A stretch of 61,990 bases of DNA. Origin: a virus. Location: positions 1 to 61,990 of the IMG/VR virus record IMGVR_UViG_3300004461_001625; one strand, given 5' to 3'. Below are positions 33,637 to 43,051 of the stretch, piece after piece. The notes beneath the pieces were generated by a model. It was not told the DNA's origin. It did not search any database and was given only the letters and a program-made list of their open reading frames with translations. Numbering within the stretch: position 1 is the stretch's first letter; each line of letters opens with the position of its first letter. The position numbers were made by a program, and so were the translations under genes.

Positions 33637-34638
33637 TTATCCATCAAAACCTGAATCAACACTTCCTAATCCTGATTCATCTACTTTAGGTTTAGCCTTT
33701 GCATTCCTATAATTTAAACTTTCTAAGGATTCAGGAACTATTGGAGCGGACGTTATAGTTGCATCTAAATAAGGACCTCCTGTTTGTATAGCATCTGGAT
33801 TAATATAACCTTTATTGCTGAAAGTTCCACTAGGCTGAACTTTCAATAAACTTTCTTCTGTATAATTAAATTTTTGAAATATTCCACCAAAGTATATTCC
33901 TAATTCATTGTCTATACCTGATCTTAACATTCCTACACCTGCAGCTTTAGGGTTAGCTTTAATTGCTGCTTTAGTCATTAAACTTATTTCAGGAATTAAA
34001 ATACCATGTTCAAATACTGGCATAAATGAAGCTACTTCGATAGGAAAGGTTACACTCCATTCTTTTTTATCATTTAACTGAAATTCAAATAATCTATTTT
34101 GAGTATAGTCTTCTGGGACTGCAAAACTGGCCTGAACTCTCATCATGCCTAGATCAACTTGAAACAGTGTATTTTTATAAATCTTACTCATTAAAGATTC
34201 AGTAACCTTTAACATTTCTAAATTAGAAGAGCATACTACTGTGCAATCAAACGACATGTTAAGAGGTAAAAAGTTAGTCTCCATTGAAAAGGTTTTTAAT
34301 ATACCTTCCCATTCTTGAACAAACTCACCTCTAGCGAACTTATTTGTTTGGTTACCTGAATCTATGGATATGCCAGTTAGCTGTACTATACCTCTTGGTA
34401 CTGTCTCATAGTCACCAATAGCCTTACCTGAGGCTTCGGCATCAAACAAAAAATTATCCATTAAAAATCTACCGTCTCCTGTTATTGAATAAAAGAAAGG
34501 AACTGGTATTTTCTTTAAAGTATCTTCATCTATTTGATTATAATAATAAACCTTATCTTTTAGTTCTGCTAAAAGAGCTACTATAATATAACGTAGTATA
34601 GTATTGTCTTTATTAAACTCTTGATTATATGCTGACAT
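33637..34638 (-). CDS. virion/neck or tail-completion protein candidate, 333 aa
   Basis: A beta-rich 333-aa protein with segments PVPFFYSITGDGRFLMD, ETVPRGIVQLTGISID, NMSFDCTVVCSSNLEMLKVTES and ASFAVPEDYTQNRLFEFQ. This layout occurs in phage neck and tail-terminator-type structural proteins, but I cannot pick the exact T4 counterpart (gp3, gp13, gp14 and gp15 are possibilities). It lies between the core protein and the gp46 gene, at the junction of head and replication modules. Confidence 0.55.
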   Translation of the reverse strand: MSAYNQEFNKDNTILRYIIVALLAELKDKVYYYNQIDEDTLKKIPVPFFYSITGDGRFLMDNFLFDAEASGKAIGDYETVPRGIVQLTGISIDSGNQTNKFARGEFVQEWEGILKTFSMETNFLPLNMSFDCTVVCSSNLEMLKVTESLMSKIYKNTLFQVDLGMMRVQASFAVPEDYTQNRLFEFQLNDKKEWSVTFPIEVASFMPVFEHGILIPEISLMTKAAIKANPKAAGVGMLRSGIDNELGIYFGGIFQKFNYTEESLLKVQPSGTFSNKGYINPDAIQTGGPYLDATITSAPIVPESLESLNYRNAKAKPKVDESGLGSVDSGFDG

Positions 34639-34669
34639 TCGTCATGTTTAATTTTTTCTTGTATTATAT

Positions 34670-36340
34670 TTATCCAATAGTTTCAATTGTAAATTCACTA
34701 AAGCCTGCATCTTTTGTTATTTCTAACTTTTTATCAAAATATTCACTAGGTAATACTGTATGATTAATCACAAATGTATTTAATCCTATATCTTGTATAG
34801 TATCATGAAGTATATTAATTATATGATATACACCATCAGAATCAATAGAAGAAAAGATTTCATCTAAAAATAAAATATTTAAAGATGGGAACCTAACTTT
34901 AATCATTTTCATCAATGCCATAATAATTACAAAGTCTACTTTTTTCTTTTCACCTGTGCTTAATGTCTTTGCACTTATTTCAGTTCCTAAGTGATGTAAT
35001 GTACAATAAAACTTTTCATTAAATCTAATACCAAATGGAATTCCCATTTCTCTTCCCATTAAAAGTATATGATTATTAAAAGAAGGTAAGATAGATCTTA
35101 CTGCTAAATTCTTTATACCATCTTCACCCATTAAGTTTTCTAAGATAGTTAAATAAAAATCATCTGCTTCACTTTTTAGTTTACCATTTGACTTTTCAGT
35201 TTTGCGAATTTTAAAATCTTTCACCAATTGTTTTAAATTGGTAGACGAATCTGATTCATCCTTTTCAGATAATTCAATTAACTTATCTTTAATAGCTTCC
35301 ATTTGAGTTTCTAATTGACCAGCCTTAACATGAATCTGCCTACCTTTTGTTCTTAAATCTGTTAACTTAGATTCTGCTTCTTCATATTGAATTTTAATAA
35401 CCTCAAATTGTTTAGTAAGAGTTATTAATGATTTTTCCTTTTCTTTTTTAATATCTAAGTGAAAGTCTGAAGTAAGAGGAGCTGTACATGTTGGGCATGT
35501 AGAATTTTCAAATAATTTTAAATCTTTTTTAACATTTAAAATTTGATGATTAAGAGAGGAGTGATCTGTTGCTTTTTTTCTAGAATCCTTATCTAATTCT
35601 TCAAGCTTTAGCTTTGTTGTTTGTGTAAATGTATTTAATTTTTTTCTATTTTCATTTAAAGAAATTAAATCTTCCTTTAATTTTTTAACTTTAGATTTAT
35701 CCTTTTCTGCTGTTAATAATTCTATTTGTTCTATCTTATCATAAACCGAGCCAATGGATTCATTAAGAGTTCTTATTTCATCTTCATAAGTTCTAATTTC
35801 TTCAATGATTCCTTTTCTTTTTTCTTTAACAGCTTCAGCCATTTCATTAATAATTGAAAAGCCAAATATTTTATCAATAATTCTTTTCTTATCATAAGGA
35901 GACATTGTAATAAAAGATTTAAAATCATTTACCGATAAAATAATTACATTCTTAAAAACATGATATGGTATTTCATAAATTTCTGTTTCTAAAAAATCTT
36001 GTAAATTTACTTTACCTGCAACATCATATTCAGAACCATTAATCTTAACATTAAATATGCCTGGATTAATTCCTCTTTCTATTTCAATTTTATTACCTTT
36101 TGATTCTAACCATATTCTTCCATAAAGTTCTCCATTTACTCTGTTAGGTAAATCTTTTAACGTTGAGCCTTCTACTTTACCATAACATAAATAAGTTATA
36201 ACTTTTGCTAGTGTACTTTTACCAGCACCGTTTCCGCCTAGTACTAAGTATAAGTTGCTCTTATCTTCTTCAAAATCTATTATTTGCAATCTATTTCCAT
36301 AACTTGCAAAATTCTTAAACTCTACCTTTTTAATTTTCAT
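34670..36340 (-). CDS. recombination endonuclease subunit (gp46, SbcC/Rad50-like)
   Basis: An ABC-type SMC-like ATPase of 556 aa. Walker A GGNGAGKST (35-43), a central coiled coil, the zinc hook CPTC (near residue 280) where two coils join, the signature LSTGEKKK and Walker B LNILFLDEIFSSID near the C terminus, then a His switch region (FVINHT). It partners with gp47 to resect DNA ends for recombination-dependent replication, as in T4. The start overlaps the gp47 stop by 11 nt. Confidence 0.94.
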   Translation of the reverse strand: MKIKKVEFKNFASYGNRLQIIDFEEDKSNLYLVLGGNGAGKSTLAKVITYLCYGKVEGSTLKDLPNRVNGELYGRIWLESKGNKIEIERGINPGIFNVKINGSEYDVAGKVNLQDFLETEIYEIPYHVFKNVIILSVNDFKSFITMSPYDKKRIIDKIFGFSIINEMAEAVKEKRKGIIEEIRTYEDEIRTLNESIGSVYDKIEQIELLTAEKDKSKVKKLKEDLISLNENRKKLNTFTQTTKLKLEELDKDSRKKATDHSSLNHQILNVKKDLKLFENSTCPTCTAPLTSDFHLDIKKEKEKSLITLTKQFEVIKIQYEEAESKLTDLRTKGRQIHVKAGQLETQMEAIKDKLIELSEKDESDSSTNLKQLVKDFKIRKTEKSNGKLKSEADDFYLTILENLMGEDGIKNLAVRSILPSFNNHILLMGREMGIPFGIRFNEKFYCTLHHLGTEISAKTLSTGEKKKVDFVIIMALMKMIKVRFPSLNILFLDEIFSSIDSDGVYHIINILHDTIQDIGLNTFVINHTVLPSEYFDKKLEITKDAGFSEFTIETIG

Positions 36341-37418
36341 GGTTTGGAGATAATGTTCTTTTATATAATTCTTGCACTGATACCTTTAGTCTTTCCTTTA
36401 AATCTTCATCATAATCTAAAGAATTAATATGCTCTGCTGCAATATTCATTAAGTTTAATTCACCGTTAAAATCTGACATTTCACCATCTTCTCTATCATA
36501 AGGATTTTCTTCATCATAAATCCTCGGTTCTAATTTTCTAGCTAAACCGTCAAGATAATCCATAAACATATTAATATTATACTTACCTAATACATTAGAA
36601 GGAATAAAAACATCTACAAAATTATCTTGTATTTCCTTTGCAACATCTTCCATTCTCATTTCTAATATTTCATTAATATAATATCTAATAAAAATAGGGC
36701 TTACATGATTTTCAAAAAACTGATGCTTTCCAGTTTCTAAATCTAATAAGTATATCCCTTTTTGATTATCCCTATCAGATCTTGTCATTTGATAAGGGTT
36801 TCCTACAAGAACAAAATTTTCTTTATCTTGTCTATAGTGAATATGGCCAGAATAAACTCTCTTAAATCTTTTAAAGATTCCTACCTCATTTCCACCGTCA
36901 TGTAAATGTTTTGTACTAGGACTAGTCTGAACCCCTCGAGTTTCAGTATGACAAAACATATAATCAATCTTATCTTTAATATTATCTAAAGTTTCTTTTT
37001 CATGTTCATGATTTCTTCTCCACGGCATTAATAAACACGTAGCATCTTTATATTTTAAAACCTTAGGTTCTTTTAATACGTTTACATTAGGTAAATATTT
37101 TAAACAGTCAACAGATGATATTTCATTACTGTTTTTTCTCATTATATCATGATTACCTACAATGATATGAATATCTGGAAATATCTTTCCTAATTCTTCA
37201 AATACTCTAATGGCTAAATCTTGTGCTGCTAAATTAACACTTTGTCTGTTATCAAATACATCACCTAAATGATAAAGAACATCACCTTTCTTATATTCTT
37301 TTTTTACTAAAGGTATAAAGAATTCAAAAAAGTAATCTTCAATTATTTTAAGCCATAAAACAGAATTTGACCTGCAGCCTAAATGAGAATCGGATAACAT
37401 CCATATTCTTTTTGTCAT
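36330..37418 (-). CDS. recombination endonuclease subunit (gp47, SbcD/Mre11-like)
   Basis: A calcineurin-type metallophosphoesterase of 362 aa with all motifs: SDSHLGCR (D10, H12), YHLGDVFDNRQS, IVGNHDIM, CHTETRG, and VYSGHIHYRQ. These coordinate two metal ions. It cuts DNA ends with gp46. T4 gp47 is 339 aa. The gene overlaps gp46 by 11 nt and is followed by a helicase-linked gene, fitting the T4 recombination and replication group. Confidence 0.94.
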   Translation of the reverse strand: MTKRIWMLSDSHLGCRSNSVLWLKIIEDYFFEFFIPLVKKEYKKGDVLYHLGDVFDNRQSVNLAAQDLAIRVFEELGKIFPDIHIIVGNHDIMRKNSNEISSVDCLKYLPNVNVLKEPKVLKYKDATCLLMPWRRNHEHEKETLDNIKDKIDYMFCHTETRGVQTSPSTKHLHDGGNEVGIFKRFKRVYSGHIHYRQDKENFVLVGNPYQMTRSDRDNQKGIYLLDLETGKHQFFENHVSPIFIRYYINEILEMRMEDVAKEIQDNFVDVFIPSNVLGKYNINMFMDYLDGLARKLEPRIYDEENPYDREDGEMSDFNGELNLMNIAAEHINSLDYDEDLKERLKVSVQELYKRTLSPNHEN

Positions 37419-37419
37419 A

Positions 37420-37914
37420 TTAAAATAATTTTCTAATTTTTCTTTTTTCTAAAATATTGTATTTTGCATCTAATTCTTTTATAAGCTCATCCTTAAATTT
37501 ATTGGATAATGAATTGTAAAATTTATTAGGAAATACATCAAAATAATCTGAAAGAACACTAAATAAATCTATTCTAGTATAATCATCACCTGTGTTTTCT
37601 ATAATATAAAAAAAGACTTTATTAATTTGAACTTTATTTAATTTTTTAATAACGCCTTCTGGTGTTGCTTCGTTTAAATGCTCAAATTCACTACCTTTAA
37701 TTAATTTATCAATTACTTCAAATAACGAATCATAGTGCTGTTTATCATCTGGATCCATTCCGTCTAACCATGACGATGATACTGTAAAGTTTATCTTTTG
37801 GCCACCTAAATCCTGTTCTCCATAAGTATTATTAAAAATCTTATCTTTTTCTTGATAGCCTGATTTTTTATCTTCTTCTGCTTTTGTAAGTTTCTTTTTC
37901 TTTTTACCCCACAT
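37420..37914 (-). CDS. hypothetical protein between gp41 and gp47
   Basis: A 164-aa protein with a basic start (MWGKKKKKLTKAEEDKKSGYQEKD), an acidic middle and helical segments (VQINKVFFYIIENTGDDYTRIDLF, FYNSLSNKFKDELIKELD). I do not recognise it. It is in the same operon, 1 nt from gp47 and 17 nt from gp41. A helicase-loading or recombination accessory role (T4 gp59 or UvsY type) is possible but unsupported by a motif. Confidence 0.7.
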   Translation of the reverse strand: MWGKKKKKLTKAEEDKKSGYQEKDKIFNNTYGEQDLGGQKINFTVSSSWLDGMDPDDKQHYDSLFEVIDKLIKGSEFEHLNEATPEGVIKKLNKVQINKVFFYIIENTGDDYTRIDLFSVLSDYFDVFPNKFYNSLSNKFKDELIKELDAKYNILEKRKIRKLF

Positions 37915-37931
37915 AATGTTTTATTTTATTT

Positions 37932-39218
37932 TTATCCTGATATATCATCAGTTTCTGTTAATCTCATATGTTCATAGTCAATATTAAACCTACATCTTGA
38001 TCCCTTTCCTTGACCGTCTCTAATTTTTAAAACCTTTAACCAATATTCACGCTCAGCATGCATTACTGAATCTTGTATCAGTGCATACATTACATCGGCA
38101 GTATGCGCAAGACCTGCGGATTCTGCTATATTTTCCATTCTTACTTCTGTTGCATCCCATGCGCCACGATTAATCTGAGTAGCAGAGATAACTAGCATAT
38201 CTCTTTTAACTGCTAATGCTCTAAGATCTTCAGCTATTTGCTTAATCTTCATATAAGTATTTTCAGTATTAGGATTTCTATAATTTGCAAGAATATTAAT
38301 ATAATCTACAACTAATACATTTACTTTATGATCTGTTGATTCTTCTAAATCTTTTAAGTATGATTCAATATCTGGTATAGTTCCTTGTGAAGTTGGATAT
38401 TCTTTAACAAATAATTTACCAGGAGGTAATAAACCCCTAGATACCTTTTCCAACTTTCTTTTCATATAATCCCTATTAGTTGCATTTTTATCATAATCAC
38501 TCATTGGAACATGTAAAAGATTAGCACCTATTCTTTTTAATACCTTTTGAGCTGACATTTCTGCTGTTATAAAAACTACATTATGCCCCATCTTTACAAA
38601 ATTGGCTGCATCGTTTGCTAACCATATAGATTTACCAATGTTTTGTTCTCCTGCATAAACTATTAATGATTTAGTATCATAACCTCCACCAGATACTCGG
38701 TCTACAAAGCTCCAACCTGTTTCTATTTTCTTTGATGTTCTTTGAATATGAGATTCAGGATTAAAGAAATCTAAACCTGTATCAGTATCAAAATTAATTG
38801 ACCCATCAGTTGAGATCATTCCTATTGCGCGCTGAACTACATCCTCTACATTTTCTGGTGATACATCTTGAGTTTTTACATATTCAATTGTTCTAACTAA
38901 TTGTTTATCAAAATGTTTCCATTTAACCCACGCCTCTCCAGTTCTCTTTAACCAATCTTGATCATATTCATTAATATTAATATCAAAAACAGATTTTACA
39001 ATATCCTGAGATATCTCATTAGGGTCATCCTTAACTAAAGCTGACATCTGTTGTTTAGACGGGCTTTCGCCAAATTTTAAATAGAAATCTTTTGAGAGTT
39101 TTGCAATCTGATCTAAATCTCTATTTGCAAAAAAGCCTTTACCTGTTCCTTTCAGATAATGTGGCTTTGTTAAAAAATAGTTAAAGAAAATCTTTTCGTG
39201 ATCTATACTTGATTTCAT
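37932..39218 (-). CDS. replicative DNA helicase (gp41, DnaB-like)
   Basis: This 428-aa protein has an N-terminal helical domain and a RecA-type C-terminal core. Walker A GEQNIGKS (190-197), VVFITAEMSAQKVLKRIGANLL, Walker B VNVLVVDYINIL, and MLVISATQINRGAWDATEV (the switch and arginine-finger region). T4 gp41 is 475 aa. It unwinds the fork as a hexamer with a primase, which is not in this window. It has a replication-type promoter motif 5 nt before the ATG. Confidence 0.93.
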   Translation of the reverse strand: MKSSIDHEKIFFNYFLTKPHYLKGTGKGFFANRDLDQIAKLSKDFYLKFGESPSKQQMSALVKDDPNEISQDIVKSVFDININEYDQDWLKRTGEAWVKWKHFDKQLVRTIEYVKTQDVSPENVEDVVQRAIGMISTDGSINFDTDTGLDFFNPESHIQRTSKKIETGWSFVDRVSGGGYDTKSLIVYAGEQNIGKSIWLANDAANFVKMGHNVVFITAEMSAQKVLKRIGANLLHVPMSDYDKNATNRDYMKRKLEKVSRGLLPPGKLFVKEYPTSQGTIPDIESYLKDLEESTDHKVNVLVVDYINILANYRNPNTENTYMKIKQIAEDLRALAVKRDMLVISATQINRGAWDATEVRMENIAESAGLAHTADVMYALIQDSVMHAEREYWLKVLKIRDGQGKGSRCRFNIDYEHMRLTETDDISG

Positions 39219-39223
39219 GTAGT

Positions 39224-39243
39224 TTTATTTTTATATGCTAAAA
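39224..39243 (-). promoter_or_regulatory. replication-type promoter motif before gp41
   Basis: The minus strand reads TTTTAGCATATAAAAATAAA, identical over 20 nt to the copy at 42165-42184. It ends 5 nt before the gp41 ATG. Confidence 0.65.
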
Positions 39244-39256
39244 AACATATTTAGTT

Positions 39257-39562
39257 TTATTGATAAGGATTATAGATTACTTCATAAGTTGTATATGCAG
39301 AATTCTGTAAAGATATTTCTAAAAACTTATGCTTTAATAATTCTTTTAAAATAATATCACATTGTTCTTTGGATAAGTTCCAGCGTTTTGCCATTGAAAC
39401 ATCTGTAAATTTTATGTCTTTAGAAACTTTCCCACAGTAGTCTCTAATTAATTCAAAAAGTATATCTTCAGCATCAGGGTAATGTGGCAATGTTGTGTGG
39501 TTTCCTAATACATACTTTACTTTAAGCTTTGTAGTATTAAGAGTTTTCGGTAACATCATCAA
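39257..39562 (-). CDS. small winged-helix-like protein
   Basis: A 101-aa protein with a predicted helix-turn-helix core: SMAKRWNLSKEQCDIILKELL, followed by KHKFLEISLQ as a wing. The N terminus is short and basic, with three Met codons in tandem at the start. It overlaps the uvsX 3' end by 26 nt and lies just upstream of gp41. I do not recognise the family. It could be a regulator or a helicase-loading accessory (the T4 gp59 gene is near uvsX in some relatives), but that is speculation. Confidence 0.66.
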   Translation of the reverse strand: MMMLPKTLNTTKLKVKYVLGNHTTLPHYPDAEDILFELIRDYCGKVSKDIKFTDVSMAKRWNLSKEQCDIILKELLKHKFLEISLQNSAYTTYEVIYNPYQ

Positions 39563-40742
39563 CTGTTTCTGTAATTATATTACCTAATTCTTCCTGGTCT
39601 AATTCATCACCGTATGTAAACTTTTCAGCAACAATAGGTTCTAGTAATTTTAATACATCATCAGTTAATACTTGTGGTGAATATAATTGATTAAGATCTA
39701 CTGTATCATTTAAATGTTTTACACAGAGCTTACGAGCAGTTGGAGAAGGTTGAAAATAAACAATTACATCCTTTTTATCTTTTTTAAATGAATGCTTTCT
39801 ACAGTCAGCCTTTCCTGGATCAGTTAATTTATTAAATGCACCGTCAGTTATAAACCTTCCTCTTTCAATGCCACAGATATCCCAGCCTATGTATTCTTCT
39901 AAACCTACATAAGGATTCATACCTTTATTAAAAGAAATATGGAATTTAATATTTGTTGGTTTTGCAAATCTGTTTTTATTTGGTTTAGCAGTTACAATAA
40001 TTCCAGTCTGTTCTATACCTTCTTTAAGTTTAGCTTTACCTAAAAATAAAATAATTGAGGCTGCATATTCTGGACCAGTACCGCCGCCGCCAACTTGTCT
40101 TGAAAATAAATCTTGAGTTTGGTATGTATGATTAGTAAATAAGAATGGAATTTTACAAATACCAAATTGTGTCATAATAATTCTAAAAGTAGATTTTAAA
40201 AGTTTAGCTCTTGTCATATCAGCTTTACTACTTCCAGTCTTTGCATCATCAATTTCTTTTTGCGTTGCAAGGTTACCAGCAGAATCTAAAACTACCATTA
40301 TTTTAGGCAATTCAATTCCTTTTTTCTTTTGCTCAATTAGTACATCAGTAATTGCAGTTACTGAACTTCTAAATTCTTGAACAGTATTACACGGTTCATA
40401 TCTAAATGTTTTTGGATCAATACCAAATTTTTCAACTAATTTTTTATCTACTGCATTTTCGGAATCATAAAAAATTATACTATACCCTTGTTTTTGTGCT
40501 TGTTTAATTGCATTTAAAATAAGATAAGTTTTACCAGTCCCAGATGGTCCTGCTAATGCAACTGCTCTGTTGTTAGGATAACCTCCAAATAGAGATCCTG
40601 TTAAGCATGCATTAAGATGATAATTTCCTGTTGGTATATAATGATCAATTTCTGAAATTGTTGATTTGTCTAAAGTATTTCCGTACTCGGATATCTTTGA
40701 CATTTCTTTGTTTAAATCTGCGAATGAGAATTCCTTTGCCAT
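39537..40742 (-). CDS. uvsX: recombinase UvsX (RecA-like)
   Basis: This 401-aa RecA/UvsX protein has Walker A GPSGTGKT (65-72), FYDSENAVD, Walker B KIMVVLDSAGNLAT, the strand IPFLFTNHTYQ and VGGGGTGPEYAASIILFLG (L2 region). T4 UvsX is 391 aa. It coats single-stranded DNA and drives strand invasion for recombination-dependent replication. The start is preceded by an AT element (ATCAATATAATAATAAA at 40753-40769). A winged-helix gene overlaps its end. Confidence 0.94.
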   Translation of the reverse strand: MAKEFSFADLNKEMSKISEYGNTLDKSTISEIDHYIPTGNYHLNACLTGSLFGGYPNNRAVALAGPSGTGKTYLILNAIKQAQKQGYSIIFYDSENAVDKKLVEKFGIDPKTFRYEPCNTVQEFRSSVTAITDVLIEQKKKGIELPKIMVVLDSAGNLATQKEIDDAKTGSSKADMTRAKLLKSTFRIIMTQFGICKIPFLFTNHTYQTQDLFSRQVGGGGTGPEYAASIILFLGKAKLKEGIEQTGIIVTAKPNKNRFAKPTNIKFHISFNKGMNPYVGLEEYIGWDICGIERGRFITDGAFNKLTDPGKADCRKHSFKKDKKDVIVYFQPSPTARKLCVKHLNDTVDLNQLYSPQVLTDDVLKLLEPIVAEKFTYGDELDQEELGNIITETVDDVTENS

Positions 40743-40752
40743 ATTATTTTTG

Positions 40753-40769
40753 TTTATTATTATATTGAT
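40753..40769 (-). promoter_or_regulatory. replication-type promoter motif before uvsX (variant)
   Basis: The minus strand reads ATCAATATAATAATAAA, 10 nt before the uvsX ATG; a weaker match to the replication motif. Confidence 0.4.
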
Positions 40770-40789
40770 TTTTTGCCTTTTGTTTAAAG

Positions 40790-41914
40790 TTAAAATAGGC
40801 TTGTAGTGTAAATCAAATTTCTATTAAATGCTTTAAATCCCATTGCAGTTACTACTCGATTAATAGGATCTAGTATTGTTTTTTCAAATTGTCTATCATG
40901 ATCCATTTCTGGTGCAAATTCATAAGGATATTCACCAGGTGCAAATGCAAACACATCACATGCTTTATCTTTAGAGAAATACATTTTACATTTTTCACCA
41001 TTGCCTAGCGGCTGATACTTACCTTTAGATGTAGAATTATTTAATAAATAATTATGGTAACCTGCAGATCTTACTCCAATGGGACACCTTGATGCAAATT
41101 CAAAAGCTTCATAATCATTTGTAATGTATTTTTGATAATTATTTACTTTTCTAGAAAAACAAATTTGATCTACATTTGCCAATTTAAATTGTCTTTTTAT
41201 ATCTTTAAGTAATGCGGCAAATGCTTTCATATCTAACTTATCAACAGAGAATATGTATGTTAATAAATCTTTTAGTTTTTCTCTAGCAAATATTGGAGTA
41301 GACGATTGAATAATTTCAAAACCTTTTGAACTAATTTTAGACAAATCTTCATAATGAATATCTGGATCTTTCCATACAATATTTTGCATGTACTTTTTCT
41401 TAGCTAACCATATTGCATTTTTGGCAATGCTTTCTAATTCAAAAGATAAAAAGTTTTCTGCATTATTATCATCAGCATATTTTTGAAGAATTTTTTCTAA
41501 ATAACCATTTACTCTAACCTTATATAATTTTAAAATAAATTCCTTTTCATCACCTTTCCAACCTTCTGATTTTTCTATTACTTCATCAAACTTTACATAT
41601 ACTGAATCTGTATCAATATAAATACCTACAGGATTTTCTATTCTTCCAGTTACTGTTATTCCCATTTCTTTATGAGCAGCAATGTCTTTATGCCAATATT
41701 TACTAAAGTACATGTTAAGTAATTCTTCAGTATATAAAATTGCATCTTTACCTTGTAATGTTATAGTCTCTGCTATATCAACATTAAAGAAATAAAAGTA
41801 AGGATTACCAAATGCACCATAAATAGAGTTAAGCATTAACTTAACTGCTTGCTCATAATTATAAAACTTACTTGCTTCTTTATTGATTTGCTGTAATTCT
41901 GTAAGCTCTGTCAT
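40790..41914 (-). CDS. DNA polymerase family B, C-terminal half (gp43 part B)
   Basis: A 374-aa protein that begins inside a polymerase. It contains motif B, AVKLMLNSIYGAFGNPYF (K25, N29, Y32, G33), and motif C, GIYIDTDSVYV (D101, D103), followed by the thumb region (KKKYMQNIVW, KGFEIIQSSTP, ending MGFKAFNRNLIYT). It lacks the exonuclease domain and motif A. These are encoded by the 471-aa gene at 58652-60067. The two together total 845 aa, close to T4 gp43 (898 aa). ATG at 41914 fits a natural protein start (MTELTELQQINKEASKFY). Confidence 0.93.
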   Translation of the reverse strand: MTELTELQQINKEASKFYNYEQAVKLMLNSIYGAFGNPYFYFFNVDIAETITLQGKDAILYTEELLNMYFSKYWHKDIAAHKEMGITVTGRIENPVGIYIDTDSVYVKFDEVIEKSEGWKGDEKEFILKLYKVRVNGYLEKILQKYADDNNAENFLSFELESIAKNAIWLAKKKYMQNIVWKDPDIHYEDLSKISSKGFEIIQSSTPIFAREKLKDLLTYIFSVDKLDMKAFAALLKDIKRQFKLANVDQICFSRKVNNYQKYITNDYEAFEFASRCPIGVRSAGYHNYLLNNSTSKGKYQPLGNGEKCKMYFSKDKACDVFAFAPGEYPYEFAPEMDHDRQFEKTILDPINRVVTAMGFKAFNRNLIYTTSLF

Positions 41915-41915
41915 A

Positions 41916-42155
41916 TTATGTTAATTCAGTAGAAGTTGTAGCAAAGTCTTGATTTATAAGTAATGTATCATTGCCTTCAAAATATATGAGGGTTTTTTCG
42001 GTGTCAAATAAACCTGTTAAAGGATTATAATATTCGGTGATATACTGAATATAGGTATCTTGGTATCTTGCATCAAATTCTATAAACTCTATTGTATCTT
42101 GACCATTCTTTTTAGTTATATTAGCTCTGAGACCAATTTTTGTTTTATATGCCAT
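41916..42155 (-). CDS. hypothetical protein, 79 aa
   Basis: A small protein (MAYKTKIGLRANITKKNGQD...) with a basic N terminus and aromatic, acidic centre (YQDTYIQYITEYYNPLTGLF). It lies 1 nt upstream of polymerase part B and has the strongest replication-type promoter motif before it. I do not recognise it. Its tight coupling to the polymerase suggests a replication accessory role, but no motif supports that. Confidence 0.72.
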   Translation of the reverse strand: MAYKTKIGLRANITKKNGQDTIEFIEFDARYQDTYIQYITEYYNPLTGLFDTEKTLIYFEGNDTLLINQDFATTSTELT

Positions 42156-42164
42156 AATTTATTA

Positions 42165-42184
42165 TTTATTTTTATATGCTAAAA
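42165..42184 (-). promoter_or_regulatory. replication-type promoter motif before polymerase part B
   Basis: The minus strand reads TTTTAGCATATAAAAATAAA, 9 nt before the ATG at 42155, identical to the gp41 copy. It follows the clamp terminator. Confidence 0.65.
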
Positions 42185-42204
42185 ACTATAAAAAGTTTAA
42201 GAAA

Positions 42205-42231
42205 AAAGGCACCTCATATAGAGATGCCTTT
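42205..42231 (-). terminator. Rho-independent terminator after sliding clamp
   Basis: The minus strand pairs AAAGGCATCTC with GAGGTGCCTTT (11 bp, one G-U) around TATAT, followed by a run of T. It lies 23 nt after the clamp stop. Confidence 0.9.
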
Positions 42232-42254
42232 ATTATATTAAGGATAAGTAAAAA

Positions 42255-43004
42255 TTAATCCTCGTCAGTAATCGCCACAGCGACAGTTAAGTGAGTGTTG
42301 GTATCTAAAGATCTAAATACAACTTTATTATTACAAACTACCACTTTATAGTTTTCTTTATCTAAAAGGTTAATATATTTTTTGTAAATTACAACCTTTT
42401 GTCCTACTGCATTTTCACCTTCATATGAATGAGCTAAAGTAGCATCATAAGAAAGACCTTGTACTGCAATACCTTTATCAGTTACTGCTAATGTAAATGT
42501 ATCTTCTTCTCTTTCTAAATTAAATAAAGATTTCATTTTATCCACATGAGTTGTTAAAAGATCAAACTGAAATATATTACCGTCAGTTCCAAATGCACGA
42601 TCAGTTTCTTCTTTACTCATTTCCATAAATGATAATGATGGATCAGCACATGCTAAATTAATTTGAAGATCAGCATTCTCTAAAGTAAAATCACTTGCCA
42701 TTAATTCTCCATCAATTTCTGAGTACTTAATTTTACCTTGTACATCTCCATTAAAATGAGATAGTGCATCGATTACTTTGGTACCATTATAAAAACTAAC
42801 CTTTACTGGATTAGTAATGTCAGTGTCAAAGATATCAGATGTTGGTGTTGATACTAATTTCACTGCATCCCTTTCTGGGAAGTATACAGATGAAACGGTT
42901 CCTTCCTTTCCAATTTTCATAAAAATGAATTTATCAATTGGTAAAAGTTTTTTGACGAATGTACTTAATTCGTAACCGTCAATTTTTTTAATAGTTGCTT
43001 CCAT
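42255..43004 (-). CDS. sliding clamp (gp45-like)
   Basis: A 249-aa acidic beta-rich protein. The first strand and helix (EATIKKIDGYELSTFVKKLLP, IDKFIFMKIGKEGTVSSVYF) and a second similar repeat (DLLTTHVDKMKSLFNLERE, TFTLAVTDKGIAVQ) give the two-domain clamp layout. T4 gp45 is 228 aa. It forms a ring that holds the polymerase and serves as a co-activator for gp55-driven late transcription. A terminator follows it, and a variant replication motif (GCATATAACAATAAA, 43020-43034) lies 15 nt upstream. Confidence 0.88.
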   Translation of the reverse strand: MEATIKKIDGYELSTFVKKLLPIDKFIFMKIGKEGTVSSVYFPERDAVKLVSTPTSDIFDTDITNPVKVSFYNGTKVIDALSHFNGDVQGKIKYSEIDGELMASDFTLENADLQINLACADPSLSFMEMSKEETDRAFGTDGNIFQFDLLTTHVDKMKSLFNLEREEDTFTLAVTDKGIAVQGLSYDATLAHSYEGENAVGQKVVIYKKYINLLDKENYKVVVCNNKVVFRSLDTNTHLTVAVAITDED

Positions 43005-43019
43005 TGAATTTATTATTTG

Positions 43020-43034
43020 TTTATTGTTATATGC
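43020..43034 (-). promoter_or_regulatory. replication-type promoter motif before sliding clamp
   Basis: The minus strand reads GCATATAACAATAAA, 15 nt before the clamp ATG; a variant of the motif before gp41. Confidence 0.45.
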
Positions 43035-43051
43035 ATTAATTTAATTTAGTT